Source of the DNA: Asterochloris sp. CNOR1
Lineage: Eukaryota; Chlorophyta; Trebouxiophyceae; Trebouxiales; Trebouxiaceae
Direction: 5' to 3'
DNA length: 64,000 nucleotides
NCBI GenBank assembly: GCA_963969365.1
Contig: OZ017748.1
Coordinates: 1,054,001 to 1,118,000, forward strand
The position numbers and the translations under genes are program-made. Position 1 is the first letter of the stretch; each line of letters starts with the position of its first letter. Under the pieces are notes generated by a model. That model was not told the DNA's origin. It searched no databases and saw only the letters and a list, made by a program, of their open reading frames with translations. Positions 33,701 through 48,900 of the stretch are shown in pieces.

Positions 33701-35713
33701 CCACAGAACAGCCATTTGCAGGGAAAGTGCGGTGCACTTGCCATGGGCAGTGGGGTAGCGTGCTGGGGGGATGGCTGTGCCTGGAGTTCATCATCGACAG
33801 GAATGCACAAGTCAGCAGCGGGCGCCTGCTTCAGGGCCGCCTTCTGCTTCAGGCGCTGCCCACCCCACAGAGAAGCCGTCTGCACATTCTCCTTCCTGCG
33901 GGCGCACACACATGTCTGAGGGGCAGAGGTCCATATGTGCACCAAGCAGGTCACCAGGATCTAGACACAGATCATGACAAGTGCTGGACACAGGTCAGGG
34001 CGCAGGCGTCAGATCAGGGCCCACCTGGTCTGCTCAAACAAGTCAAGGCAATTCCAGCCGCCCACCGAGCTGGGGCCCGGACCAGCAGCATCTGGCTGCA
34101 GGTTCTCATCAACAAACACCTCCAGAGTCCCTGCAGGACGAGGCACACATGCTGTTGGGGCTCAGTAGTGTAGGGGAACATGGGTCCTCCACAAACACTG
34201 TGCATGATGCACGAGTGAGCAGGGATGCAGCCGTCGAGACAAGCATCAGCACTTGCAAGTGCTGGGCAGTACTATACTGGAGGGACCATCGATGGACAGC
34301 CCGACCATCAGAGGGGGCACCAACTTGCCTGCATTCTCCTTGTCTAGGCCTGCCTCCGCCTTGCGCTTGCTGGCCCTAGGAAAGCCCCCAAGGCGCACAC
34401 TGGCGCTGACTGGCCCCCCTGCAGCGACACCAGCCGTCCCCTGCAGGCCTTCGCGCGCCTCTGGGCAGCCAAAGCGGTGCTTGGTGCTGCGCAGCATGGC
34501 CAGTGCAGCCCGCTGCGGCTCCAGCTCCAGCTCAGGGTGCTGCTGTACCTTGCGCTGCACACGGCGGGCCTGCAGTGCACAAGTTCAAGCCTCCTGCGGA
34601 ATCTTCTGCCAGCACTATGGCGGCCCTGCACTTTAGCGTGACACACAAGCTGCTACACACAGCAGCAGCACAGACAGGGTGCAGCATGCTCTACAGCAAT
34701 CAGAGCCCACCATTCTGTGCTGAAAGTCCTGATGCTTGGCCCTCAGCTTGTCCACCGGGTGGGCCATCCTGCAGCAGCAGCATGAACGGCTCAGCCATGA
34801 GCCCTGATGAGGCTTTGCTGCCCAGCCAAAATGCATGCCGCACCTCTCAAGGCCTGCCTCAAAGACAGCCTCTGCCTTAGCAAAGCTGCCACGCAGCTCC
34901 AGGTAGGTGGCGAAGGCCATGTAGTACAGTGCAAATTCTTGCCCGATATCGTGCTCCTGCATCACAAACTGCCTGTCAGGCCTGCTGAAGACATAGAGTT
35001 GAAGGGGTCTGCAGAAACTCAGCAAGACAGCACCCACCTTGAGGTAGGCGAACACATCCCTTGGTTCTGAAAGGCAATCGGCCTGCGAGACATCAGAATA
35101 ATCAAGGTACCGAAGTGGGGATGATAGCTGCTAGTTCAAAGGCTTGCGTGCTGAAAGGCATTGGGCTTGCAGGGCATGAGCATGCCCAGCATTCAATATG
35201 TTGCTGCCATCTAGCTGGCAGCTTGCTCACATACTGGATCCAGACACGCAGGTAGCGCAGGTCTGTGCGGTACTTGGCAATGCCCTGCAGCTCCCTGGTG
35301 CAGCGCTCCAGGATAGGAAGCAGCTCTGCCTGGTGGCCTCCTGATTTATATGTGTCCTGAGTCCACTTGATGAGTCTGCACAAGAATTCAAAGCATCCAG
35401 GTGTTGGCATGCCAAGCTGCTGAACAACAAAAGCCTGGCTCACCTCAGCCATAGCTCAAGGGGATCGTCTCCTTTGTACTCCTCTATCTGTGTCAGCAGC
35501 TGCCTGCATTCAGGTGGACTTCTCATACAAGGCAGCAGACTTATGGCTGACACAGCATGCCAGACCACTATTTGAGACTGGCACCCACCGCCTATGCTCC
35601 TCGGCACTGCGTTTGGCCTGAGGGGTGGACTCCATGCCCTGCAGCACCCGTGGATCCCGGCCACCTTTCAAAGGCTGGAAGTTTTCTTTGGCATTCTCCC
35701 AGTCCTGCTCCAT
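27709..35713 (-). CDS. BUB1: MAD3/BUBR1-BUB1 spindle checkpoint kinase, undivided form
   Basis: Spindle assembly checkpoint protein that restrains CDC20-APC/C and binds BUB3 at kinetochores (family knowledge). N-terminus at 35713: MEQDWENAKENFQPLKGGR, the first KEN box. A TPR region follows (IEEYKGDDPLELWLR, YRTDLRYLRVWIQY, YYMAFATYLELRGSFAKAEA). A second KEN box is at 34341 (LDKENAGK), then LEVFVDEN (~34125) and a third KEN at 33894 with LCIPVDDEL. A GLEBS-like SGQEQSFEEVRG is at ~32970. TLATQDAFACINAMF and TLSTQAAYEALNSMF follow, then five ABBA-like motifs (31660-31220) and NPFDERVQAQLLRQLEP (~30260). Kinase: IGEGTFAQVF (~29855), LALKV lysine, HADLKPDNLLL, DFGRSMDLSLL (~28600), GVDAYGIAAVAHCLLFGDY; stop 27709. 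The catalytic motifs are intact. Exon limits in 32900-34200 are uncertain. Confidence 0.9.
28985..29215 (-). repeat. Intronic duplication in the BUB1 kinase region
   Basis: gctgctgctctgagct, cagcagggtgcacg and aggtcggc occur in the same order at ~28985-29060 and ~29127-29215, about 150 bp apart. Both copies lie in the intron between the kinase N-lobe exon and the catalytic-loop exon. Confidence 0.75.
29630..29760 (-). repeat. Decayed copy of the BUB1 glycine-loop exon
   Basis: The real exon (~29925-29835) reads QLQLGEQQMTALQYIGEGTF. Downstream in transcript sense, ~29755-29640 reads HLQLEE, a stop, then LLTAKQCMLEGISAKS, aligned base for base at cagctgcag, gagg and gagggc. A non-functional exon copy located after the real exon. 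Confidence 0.75.
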
Positions 35714-35956
35714 GCCGGATTGATCTGAGCAGCGGATCTAGCACAAGGACGGCTGCCGGGCAACAATAACTCACGCCATAGAGTAACACCTGAGGGTTTG
35801 CCAGTCAATGTGTTCCGAGTTTAAAACCTCAGTGAGTGCTCATCAAGTACCTGGCAGAGTGACGTCCACATAGACTGCAAGAGGGAGAGTTGAGCCACAC
35901 CTAAAGCTAAGCGTTCATTGGCGTGCATTCAGGTACCCAAAAGCTCACGTCACGCC

Positions 35957-41084
<5,128 letters not shown>

Positions 41085-42168
41085 ACGTTGTTCACGGGCC
41101 GATGTACAGGTTCAGAAATACACTGATCGCTCTTCATTCTCGGCACCACAATCCCATGGCCGTGGCTGGACAGATCAAAATCTGAGCCAACATGTGCAGG
41201 CCTGCACCAGGTGCAATGGCTCAGTTGTGTGGGCAGGCACAGCTTCAGAACCTGCTTACAAAGTCGAGTACATCAAGACAGTAGTTGATGTGTAGATCGT
41301 GAAGCTGCTTGCCTGTCTCCCTGCCGTACAGGTGGTGGTGCTCTGGCTCAGATGACTGCCAGGCAAAGTGCAACCTGAGAGGACATTGTGTGTAAGCTGG
41401 GCGGGCCTGCCGTGTCCCAGCTGTGGGCAGAAATGCAGGCAGGCTGTATCATAGGGTGTCACTGACTACCAAGGTCAAAGCCACAGAAAGGCCAGGAGTG
41501 ATCACCAGCCTGAAGGTGCCTGCAGTGTGCGCATATGTAGTGTCAGCCTGACCCAACATTTCCAGCCGCCAGGCGCTGGCAAATGCGGCATCCTGCCCTA
41601 CAGCAGCTCTCTGGGCAAGCAGGCAGGAGCCCTGGATGAGGTGGGGCTCTCTGCCTACCCTGCAGGTGTCGTGATGTCGCTCTGTAGGGGCTTGTGTAGC
41701 TCATACAATCTGAGTCAGCACATCAAGTAACCTGTTGCAGCTGGCAACCTGCATCCCCAGGCACATGCACTGCTGAAATTGGCAACATTCAGGGGCTTAC
41801 AGGGGTGAAGTGCACACTGCACAGGTCACTCTTGATCAAATGTAATGAAGTGGTGCCTGGCCAGTTGTGGGAGACTTGACTGCTGGCGAAGGAACAAAAT
41901 GCAGGTCAGGAGGGTGGAATTGACCACTGTTTCTTATGGTTGCGCTCACTCCCTCGAGAAAGTCACTGCCTTGCAATAAATCTGCCACCGCTTGTGTCAG
42001 TCTGTGCGCTCCACAGATTTGCTCTTGTACAGTTCTGAGTGGTGGTGATGAGATTCAAAGCCTCCACCCTGGCCGCCTTCCTTGACATGCTGCACAGATT
42101 ACGATAACACGATCAGCGAACAGGAGCAGCCAATGTCAGGCACCCAGCAGCAAGCACAAGAGTGCTGA
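41085..42168. other. 1.1 kb without a recognisable gene
   Basis: Lies upstream of CDPK and downstream of the next minus-strand gene. It contains only short open frames on both strands with no family similarity I can see. It probably holds the CDPK promoter, a 5'UTR possibly with an intron, and the 3'UTR of the neighbour. Confidence 0.5.
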
Positions 42169-43150
42169 CTAAAGGAGGTTGATGGGAACACGATGGTGCA
42201 GCTGAGTGGCCAGATTGATAGTGTTCAGCACCCGTGGCGAGCGGCAGCAAATGAGTAAGGCACCGCTGTTGAGCCGAGGTGGTGCAGAGTACCGCTGCAA
42301 CAGGGAGAGCTGACAGGGAGAGGCTACACTGACCATGCCACGCAATACCAATTGTTTGTCCAGCACTCCTACTTGGTCAATGTCCTTCTGCACAGCATCC
42401 CCTTGCGGACTGACGCTCGTCTCCTCATAGGTGCCAGGGTGAGGCTCTGAGCCATCTGAGCCACCCTGCAGGCCTGCCCCAAACCCTGCAGAATGCAAGG
42501 CAGCATATGGGGCATTCAGCCTCCTACAGGGCAGCATGTCATGCCTGAAGTCCTGCTGCTGGCACAAACCTTTGCCAAATCCTTGATTGAAGCCCTCTCC
42601 CTTAGCCTGCACAGAAATTGAGCTCAGCTTGATGTTGGCTTGAGTTTGGAATGGCCCCCCCACAGGCAGGCAGGCAGCCCACCTGCAAGCCTTGCATGTG
42701 AACAGAGCTGCCGCTCTCACTGCTGCTGCCGCTCTCATTGCTGGAGAACCCAGTGGAGTTATCCCCCGTGCTAGTGTCCTGGCCACTGCCATCCATGCCT
42801 GACCCAGACATGTTTTGCTCCTGGCCTGCAAGCGGCATGTCTCGGAATCGGCCAGGCAGCTCTCAGGGAACGGCCACTGACTGGTGCAGCAGCTAGAGTA
42901 GGTGTCCGGGATCCACAGGCCCAGCGCTAGACTGAAGCTGCCGCCCACCTCCCGGAGCCAGCCCAAGATTTTGCTGAACGTAATTGAGAATGCCTGCCAT
43001 CTGAAGGCGCCTGAATTGCGGGAAAAAGGGTCTGCCTTGGCCTGCAGGCAGATCGATTAGGTCTGAACATTCATGCAAGCCAGCAGCAGGCAGAGGCCCT
43101 CCAGTCAGCTCCTTCTCATGCACCCAGCCTTGCATGGTCGATTCAGCCAA
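42169..43150 (-). CDS. Unknown Ser/Gly/Gln-rich protein
   Basis: Not recognised. Exon 1 from the Met at 43150 (MAESTMQGWVHEKELTGGPL) runs to a GTGGGC donor near 42950 and contains RRLQMAGILNYVQQNLGLAP. Exon 2 (~42840-42690) is Ser/Gly-rich (NMSGSGMDGSGQDTSTGD, SGSSSESGSS). Exon 3 (~42607-42570) reads GEGFNQGFGKG. Exon 4 (~42502 on) reads FGAGLQGGSDGSEPHPGTYE, then QKDIDQVGVLDKQLVLRG, and ends PINLL, stop 42169. No signal peptide, membrane segment or known domain is seen. Low-complexity middle with more ordered ends suggests an adaptor or regulatory protein, but this is a guess. The frame stays open across several apparent splice joins, which supports a real gene. Confidence 0.55.
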
Positions 43151-43278
43151 TTTAACTCGTTATACCTGCAATTTGTGCTAGTTTTGCTGATACCATGAGT
43201 CAAGCGTTGCCTCTGATCACTGTTCATGCTGCGCCTAGTGTTGAGGCATGAGTGCCATGCCCGTGTCTGCCAGTCTAG

Positions 43279-44353
43279 TTACCCTGATACTGCTGGTGTA
43301 GGGTTGCAGCTGCACATGCCGCAAGTCAGCCTGCAGTAGCCGCCAGCTGTGAGCCAGCCTGCAGCCATGAGACAGACTTCAGGCACTTGCTGCCTGTTCT
43401 TCACATTCACGTCACAAGCCTGACCTGCCTTGCACTTTCCAAATCCGCTCTGCTCCAAACAGGTCAGAGATCCAGGCGGGTGGACATCAGTGCAGCTTGC
43501 ACAGCCAGAGGATACGACAGGTGCAGCAACTGCAGCCGGTAGCGGCGCCACTGCAGGAGCTGACTTAGGGGCACCCGAGGTGCAGGAGCACTGCTTCTGC
43601 AGGTTGGCAGCTGCTTGCTGCACATCCTGAACCATGACACCTGGCTGCCTGCAGCAGCAGGTACAAGGTGAGCCATGCTGAGCTCCATGCGTGATGGGCA
43701 GCAGCGTAAGCTCAGCTCTCACTCAGCCACTTGCTGGAAGACTGCCCCTGTCTCGGCAGCGTAGCGTTGGTTTGCAACACTGTCATCAAAGAGAATGAGG
43801 CACTGCCCAGGTGTGTTGTAGAAGGCGGCGATGGCCTCAAGCTCTCTGCCCTTGTCACCAGTGTCACTTTGGAAGGCTGGGGACGCAGAAAAGGCTGACG
43901 TGAAGTCCTGTGGGCTGACCAGCGTTGAGAGGTACCTGAAGGCACAGAGGGAGCCTTCTGCGATTGGGGCGTGCAATGACAGAATTTCAGATCCAGCCTT
44001 CCCCAAGAGACTCACTGCTCCACCTGGGCAGGCATGGAGCTTGCTGTGGCAATGGCAAGGCTGTAGCCTGCACTCTGGCAGGCATTGACAGCAGCTGTGC
44101 CTCCCGGTGCCGGTCTGCCATTTCCCAGACTCAGTGTGTTGTCGAAGTCAAAGGCGCAGACGCAGCGGCCTGCACTGCACGCAAGAAATGGCAAGCAAGA
44201 GCTGACGTGTTGATCATGTTTGTGGCTGCAGCCAAGCTGGGGAGCCTGGGTGTTCCTTGGGTGGATTTAGCTTTGCTTGCCTGAAGCTGTGCCTGTGGCG
44301 CTAAGGCTGAGCTTCAGCAGGACTGCTAGGACAAGCAGAGTTCTGCCCTTCAT
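43279..44353 (-). CDS. Secreted HAD-fold phosphatase-like protein with Cys-rich tail
   Basis: Begins at 44353 with a signal peptide (MKGRTLLVLAVLLKLSLSA). The first intron appears to use a GC donor (tcag/gcaagc) and joins SG to RCVCAFDFDNTLSLGNGRP, the HAD motif I with DxD. Motif II-like text is IATASS. The next exon (~44015-43722) reads FLGKAGSEILSLHAPI, then GQCLILFDDSVANQRYAAET with an acidic DD at motif IV. The last exon carries DVQQAAANLQKQC, an Ala/Pro linker and a Cys-rich module of pattern C..C....PP...TC..QSGFGKC...GYCRLTCGMCSC. Such modules recur in secreted proteins of green algae (family memory, not checked). Stop 43279. Likely periplasmic or cell-wall phosphatase-like; the substrate is unknown. 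Confidence 0.72.
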
Positions 44354-44801
44354 GCTTGAGGTGTTCAGTACTGGTACACTAGTGGTGGTGGTTATGTTTC
44401 AACAAAATGTTGTTGAGGTGTCAGATGCATTTCTGGGACTGCACAAGCACAGTTTGTACGTGTGCTGTTGACTGGCAGAGCCACTGCTCTTCATGGAATG
44501 CTTCAGGAATGCTCAAGGTAGCATTCGACCTCACAGGCACTCAAGTATCACAACAATCATCACATGCCCAGGCACAACGCGTGAGGATTCTGCCTTCAAG
44601 ACCAAGCATGCACTGATCCGCACAGCTCTTCTTACCATTTGACAACACAATGTCCTGGCATGAACGGCCAAGCTGCCACAATAGTCACTACTGGTACACG
44701 GTGTGATGGTTGCAGCGTGCCGCTGCCAAGCAGATCTCAGCACATTACTGGCAATCATAATCGTAGCACTAGTGCTTCACTAGAATCTTGCCACCAGAGC
44801 T
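44354..44801. other. Region upstream of the HAD gene, no gene seen
   Basis: 448 bp holding only the promoter side of the HAD gene and the 3' side of a weak minus-strand candidate. A plus-strand open frame starts at 44639 but has no splice context or recognisable protein, and I read it as the shadow of the minus-strand exon. Confidence 0.45.
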
Positions 44802-45503
44802 TTAGCCCAATGCGTTTGGGGCTCCCTCCAGTTCCAGCTGCGAAAACAAATTCCCCAGGCGGTACGTGCGCCAGTGTTTCCACCAGGGACATCCCTGCTG
44901 CCTCAGCTTCTGCAGCACAGCCAGTTCAATCCCCTTCTGCTGCCGACATGCAAGAGGCCTCGCCCCAGGGGGCTACTTCCTTGCAGCTCAGCCAGCCATT
45001 CTTTGCTGGCGGCCTTGTCACAACACTCTTGCTCAAACTCAGTACCCTGCCGCAATAGCCTTTTGAGAAGTGATATGCACTCTTCATTGTGGCAGCTGGC
45101 ATGCCTGAGCACCTGTGCATGTAAGTCTGACAGGTGAGGCTGCAAGGACACAGTCAGGCACCAGTGGCTGCCCTGTGGGCGGCAGGCAGGCAGCTGCCAG
45201 CTGGGTATGTCTGTCTTTGGGTTCCTTTGCCTGTGCAGCTGCTACAAGTGCAAAGGCTTGTTTACATTGCCAAGGCAGCTAATTGCTCTTGTGTCGTGTC
45301 CCTTTTGTAAGGGCTGATTTGCAGTCTCTGTCATGGCAGGACATGAACTCACATCAGCCAATCAGGCCGACATGCTGCTCATGCCGTCAGGCCACGGGCC
45401 TCCTGCTGTCCCTGGACGTGCTCATCAGCACAGTCTCCTCCCTTCGCAGAGTCAGACAGCAGTTGAGATCCGCTTCAAGCAGACTCTCTGGCCTGTCACT
45501 CAT
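44802..45503 (-). CDS. Candidate small alpha-helical protein, unknown
   Basis: Low-certainty model. A possible first exon starts at 45503 (MSDRPESLLEADLNCCLTLR). A second exon around 45150-44990 reads VLRHASCHNEECISLLKRLL, then EFEQECCDKAASKEWLAELQ. A further open stretch ends QKLRQQGCPWWKHWRTYRLG ... NALG at 44802. The last two lie in different frames; the only GT/AG pair between them would make an intron under 45 bases, so the join is doubtful. Amphipathic, charged helices make a real protein plausible. No family recognised. Confidence 0.35.
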
Positions 45504-45929
45504 GCTGTGGCTTGAAAGCTGATGGCTCACGAAGCATGTTGATGGTTGTGCTAATTGCGCCTAAAATGCCTGCCTTCTCTGTCCATGAGTGACCACAGAG
45601 CAGGAGCAGGGCGGACATTGGCTTGACAGCCATCGACCTGGATGATGATGAATGAGAGGAGCAATAAGAAGAAGCCGTTGCCCGCAGCTGTCACCACGGC
45701 TATGCCCGATGTGCCACCATGAACACGGCCCTGGCATTGGAGCCCAGCTGCTCTGAGATCTGTTAGTTGTCATCACACAACATGCCCATGGAAGTAGGCT
45801 CAGAAACCTGATGCAAGGCAAAAAGCAGGCTACACTTGATGCTGGGCGCAAGCGAGTAAGGTCTCATCACCTGGCTGCCATCTACTGCTACCAAGGGACG
45901 CTCAACCATCAAATCTACCATGCCTGCAG
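45504..45929. other. Region before the first placed golgin exon
   Basis: 426 bp that should contain the golgin first coding exon and promoter, since the exon at 45930 begins behind an acceptor with no in-frame ATG. I could not find a convincing initiator exon here. A minus-strand open frame at 45851-45561 looks like a shadow. Confidence 0.4.
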
Positions 45930-48900
45930 CTGGAGGCATTCAGGCGCAAGAAGGAGGTAGGCTCATCCAGGACTCAGACTCCTGCCAACTCAGCACCAGC
46001 CTCAGCTACCTCTGCCGTCCACGACACAGCAGCCTCAGTGCCGCTGCAAATTGCGGGGCAGGGCAGCTCGCTGACAGATGCAGGGCCAACATCGCCTCCG
46101 CGCCCTGCCTTACATCCGCAACAGCAGGGCAGCGCACAGGCCCCAGGCAGCGAGAGCAGCCCAGACCGTGCGGGGCACTCCCATGCTAATGGGGGCGTGA
46201 CGGGCAAGAACCATGCACAGGCAGATAGCGCCACCTGGTTTGACAATCCAGTGAGTGCGGCAGTCCGGAGCTCGCCCATGCAGCATCTGCCGCCAGTCAG
46301 TGCTGGCCAGGCTGGTGGTGCTGGGGAGCAGGAGGGTTGGGATGTGTCGCAACAAGGCTGGGATGAGTTGGACCTTAGCCTTCAGGGAGTGGAGCGCCAG
46401 TCAGGTAAGCCAGCACCCGTACAGCAAGGCTCCCCTGTGGGTGTTGCAGCTTTCTGTGTCTGCAAAGCCTTCAGCCTCATAGATGCTGTCAAGGTGCTGC
46501 CAGCCTTCCGGTGTGTCCCAATCACCTGCAGCACTGCCCTGCGCATGACCAGCAGCCATCAGAATTGGGGCATTTTTCCCAGCACAGCTACCCTGGTCCC
46601 TGCTGCAGGGCCAGATGAGCACCAGCAGGCTACAGGGCAGGTAGCCGACAGGGCTGCTGGCAGGGGCACCCCGCAGAGCGCAGCTGGCAGCAGCCGCACT
46701 CCACTGGCTAGCCCTGGGCACTCCACTGCCCGCCCCGCCAGGCCGGAGCAGCAGGCTGCATCCAGCATCACAGAGCGCTGGCAGGACGCGGGGCCAGACA
46801 ATGCTGCTCAGCCTGACCAGGCAATGGCTGGCACTACAGCTGAGGCAAAGCTTGCGGAGTTGCAGCTGCAGCTGGCTGCTGCAAAGCATGCGCAGGCTGA
46901 GCTGCAGGACCAGGTGGGCAGTGGCGGCAGCAACCCGCAGGGTCCTACCCATAGGGCGGCTGCATCCCTGGCACCAGTGCTCGGGAAGCCCTGCAAACAG
47001 GGCTTCGAGCACTGTGGTTCTCATGCCACACAGCTCGTGATGTTACCTGCCGGCGGTGTCTGCTGCATTGCCACTCAGAGAACCCGTTGCGCCACTTGCA
47101 TCAAGGTATTGTGACAGCCGTGCACCTCCCGGCCCCTCAACAGCCTTGTTGCAATGAAATCCCAAGGCTGAACAGCCAATCAGGCTGGGTCCAACTGCAG
47201 CGCCCCATTGGAGCGCATGCAGCGTTCAGGCAGCGTGCAGACCCCGGGATGCCCTGCTGCAGGTAGAGTACCAAGCTGAGCAGCTCATGGAGGCTCAGAG
47301 TGCCACCACGGACAGGGACGCCGAGTTTGAGCAGCTCGAGGGCGCCCTAAGCTCTGAACGGGCAGCTGTGACTCAGCTGAAGGAGCGCCTGCAGAAGGCG
47401 CGGGCTGTCGAGGAGCAGCTGCAGATGCAGGTGCTTGCTGCCCTGCACTTGCACCGCGCTTCAGTGTGGCTGTTGCACATACAGTGGCCAAGAAATAGAG
47501 ACATACCATTTGTCAGTGATGCATCTCCCTGCCTGTGGGGCTGCCTGCATTAGTGGCTGGAGCGTCTTTCACATGAGGCTGAGTGTCAGTCCCTAACACA
47601 GCGTACCCAGCTGTCGGCAACACCAACATGGGTGCATGCAGGTGCAGGCCCACCGAGAGCAGTTTGAACTGCGCTTGGAGGAGAAGGATGCGCAGCTCAA
47701 GGAGTCCCTCAGGCAAGCAGCTGAGGTAGGCTGTGAGGCAGGGCAGGCTATGAGCCAGCCTGCCAGGAACACCAGTCTTGTGAGCCCAGCAATGCAGCTA
47801 GGGTGCAGTCATTGAGAACCAGGCATGCCTTGGCTTGCTGTGATGCTCGGCATTCCTGCAGCGGGGAAGTGCCTGTCTTGGCACATCTTGTCTTCCTTGG
47901 CGTCTTGCAACCTGGGCTTGTATGATGGCAGCACAAGGCAGCAAGCTGACCCTGGGCGCTCTGCTATGGTCGTAGGTGAATGAAGCGTATATTGCCGACC
48001 TCAGTGCGCAGCAGGAGGAGACAGAGACAGAGTTGCAGGCTGTCCGTGAGGAGCTAAAGCAGGCTCAGGCAGAGGCTGCCGAGGCATTGGCCAAGGTGCA
48101 GGCCAAGAGTGAGCAAGCCCATCGAGCATCCGTGCAGGTGAGGCTGCTGCTGGCAACTGCTGGCTTGCTGGCCCTGCAGACGACAGGCAACCAGTTGAAG
48201 ACATCCCAGTGTGATAGACGCGTGACAAATCTCTGGGAGTGTTCTCATGAGTTATCCTCTCGATGCACACTAGAGCATTAGGTGGCCCTAGTTGTTTGCC
48301 AGTAGGAATTTCTGCTGGTTGGTCGTGCTGCATTGTCCCTCCCTCACGGCAATGGCTGCAGTGCACCTCACACACAGCATGCATGCAGGTGGCTGCCTTG
48401 TCTCAGGAGCTGGAGAATGTCCAGGATGCTGCAGAGCAGAAGGAGGCTGAGCTCCAGAAGTCACTGGACCAGGCCCAGACTGAGGTGAGGCCCCAGGTCT
48501 TGTGCAAATTCAAGCCAGGTGCAAAGAAATGTGCTCTGCTTAAAATCACATGTTGAGCCACGCCACAACCCACTGCATGCTGCTGCTGCAATGCTGCCAT
48601 GTGCACTCCTGTATATGGTCATGCCAGCATGCACATATTGGCTCACAGGACCCATGCTGCCGTCAGGGCTTCACTGCATTGGCAACATGGGTATCTACAT
48701 GCAGCCAGTAATGAGCACTACACGGTGACCGCCACATGTGCAGATGGATCTCGCATGCCTGTGCAGGCAGACGCGACGCAAGTCTCAAGCCGCGGGGCTG
48801 CCCTGCGGCACTGCTTGGCTGTGCAGGCAGCGCCGAGTAGGTTGGCATCGTAGCACAGGTCTCTCCTAGTTTGCAGAGTTAGCTCTCCCGGCAGGGGACG

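Noticed and set aside
44639-45058. 139-residue plus-strand frame as a gene
   Set aside because: Low-complexity composition, no splice context, and it overlaps a more protein-like minus-strand frame in the same region.
45561-45851. Minus-strand 96-residue hydrophobic frame
   Set aside because: No family likeness, no splice neighbours, and it lies where golgin 5' sequences are expected.
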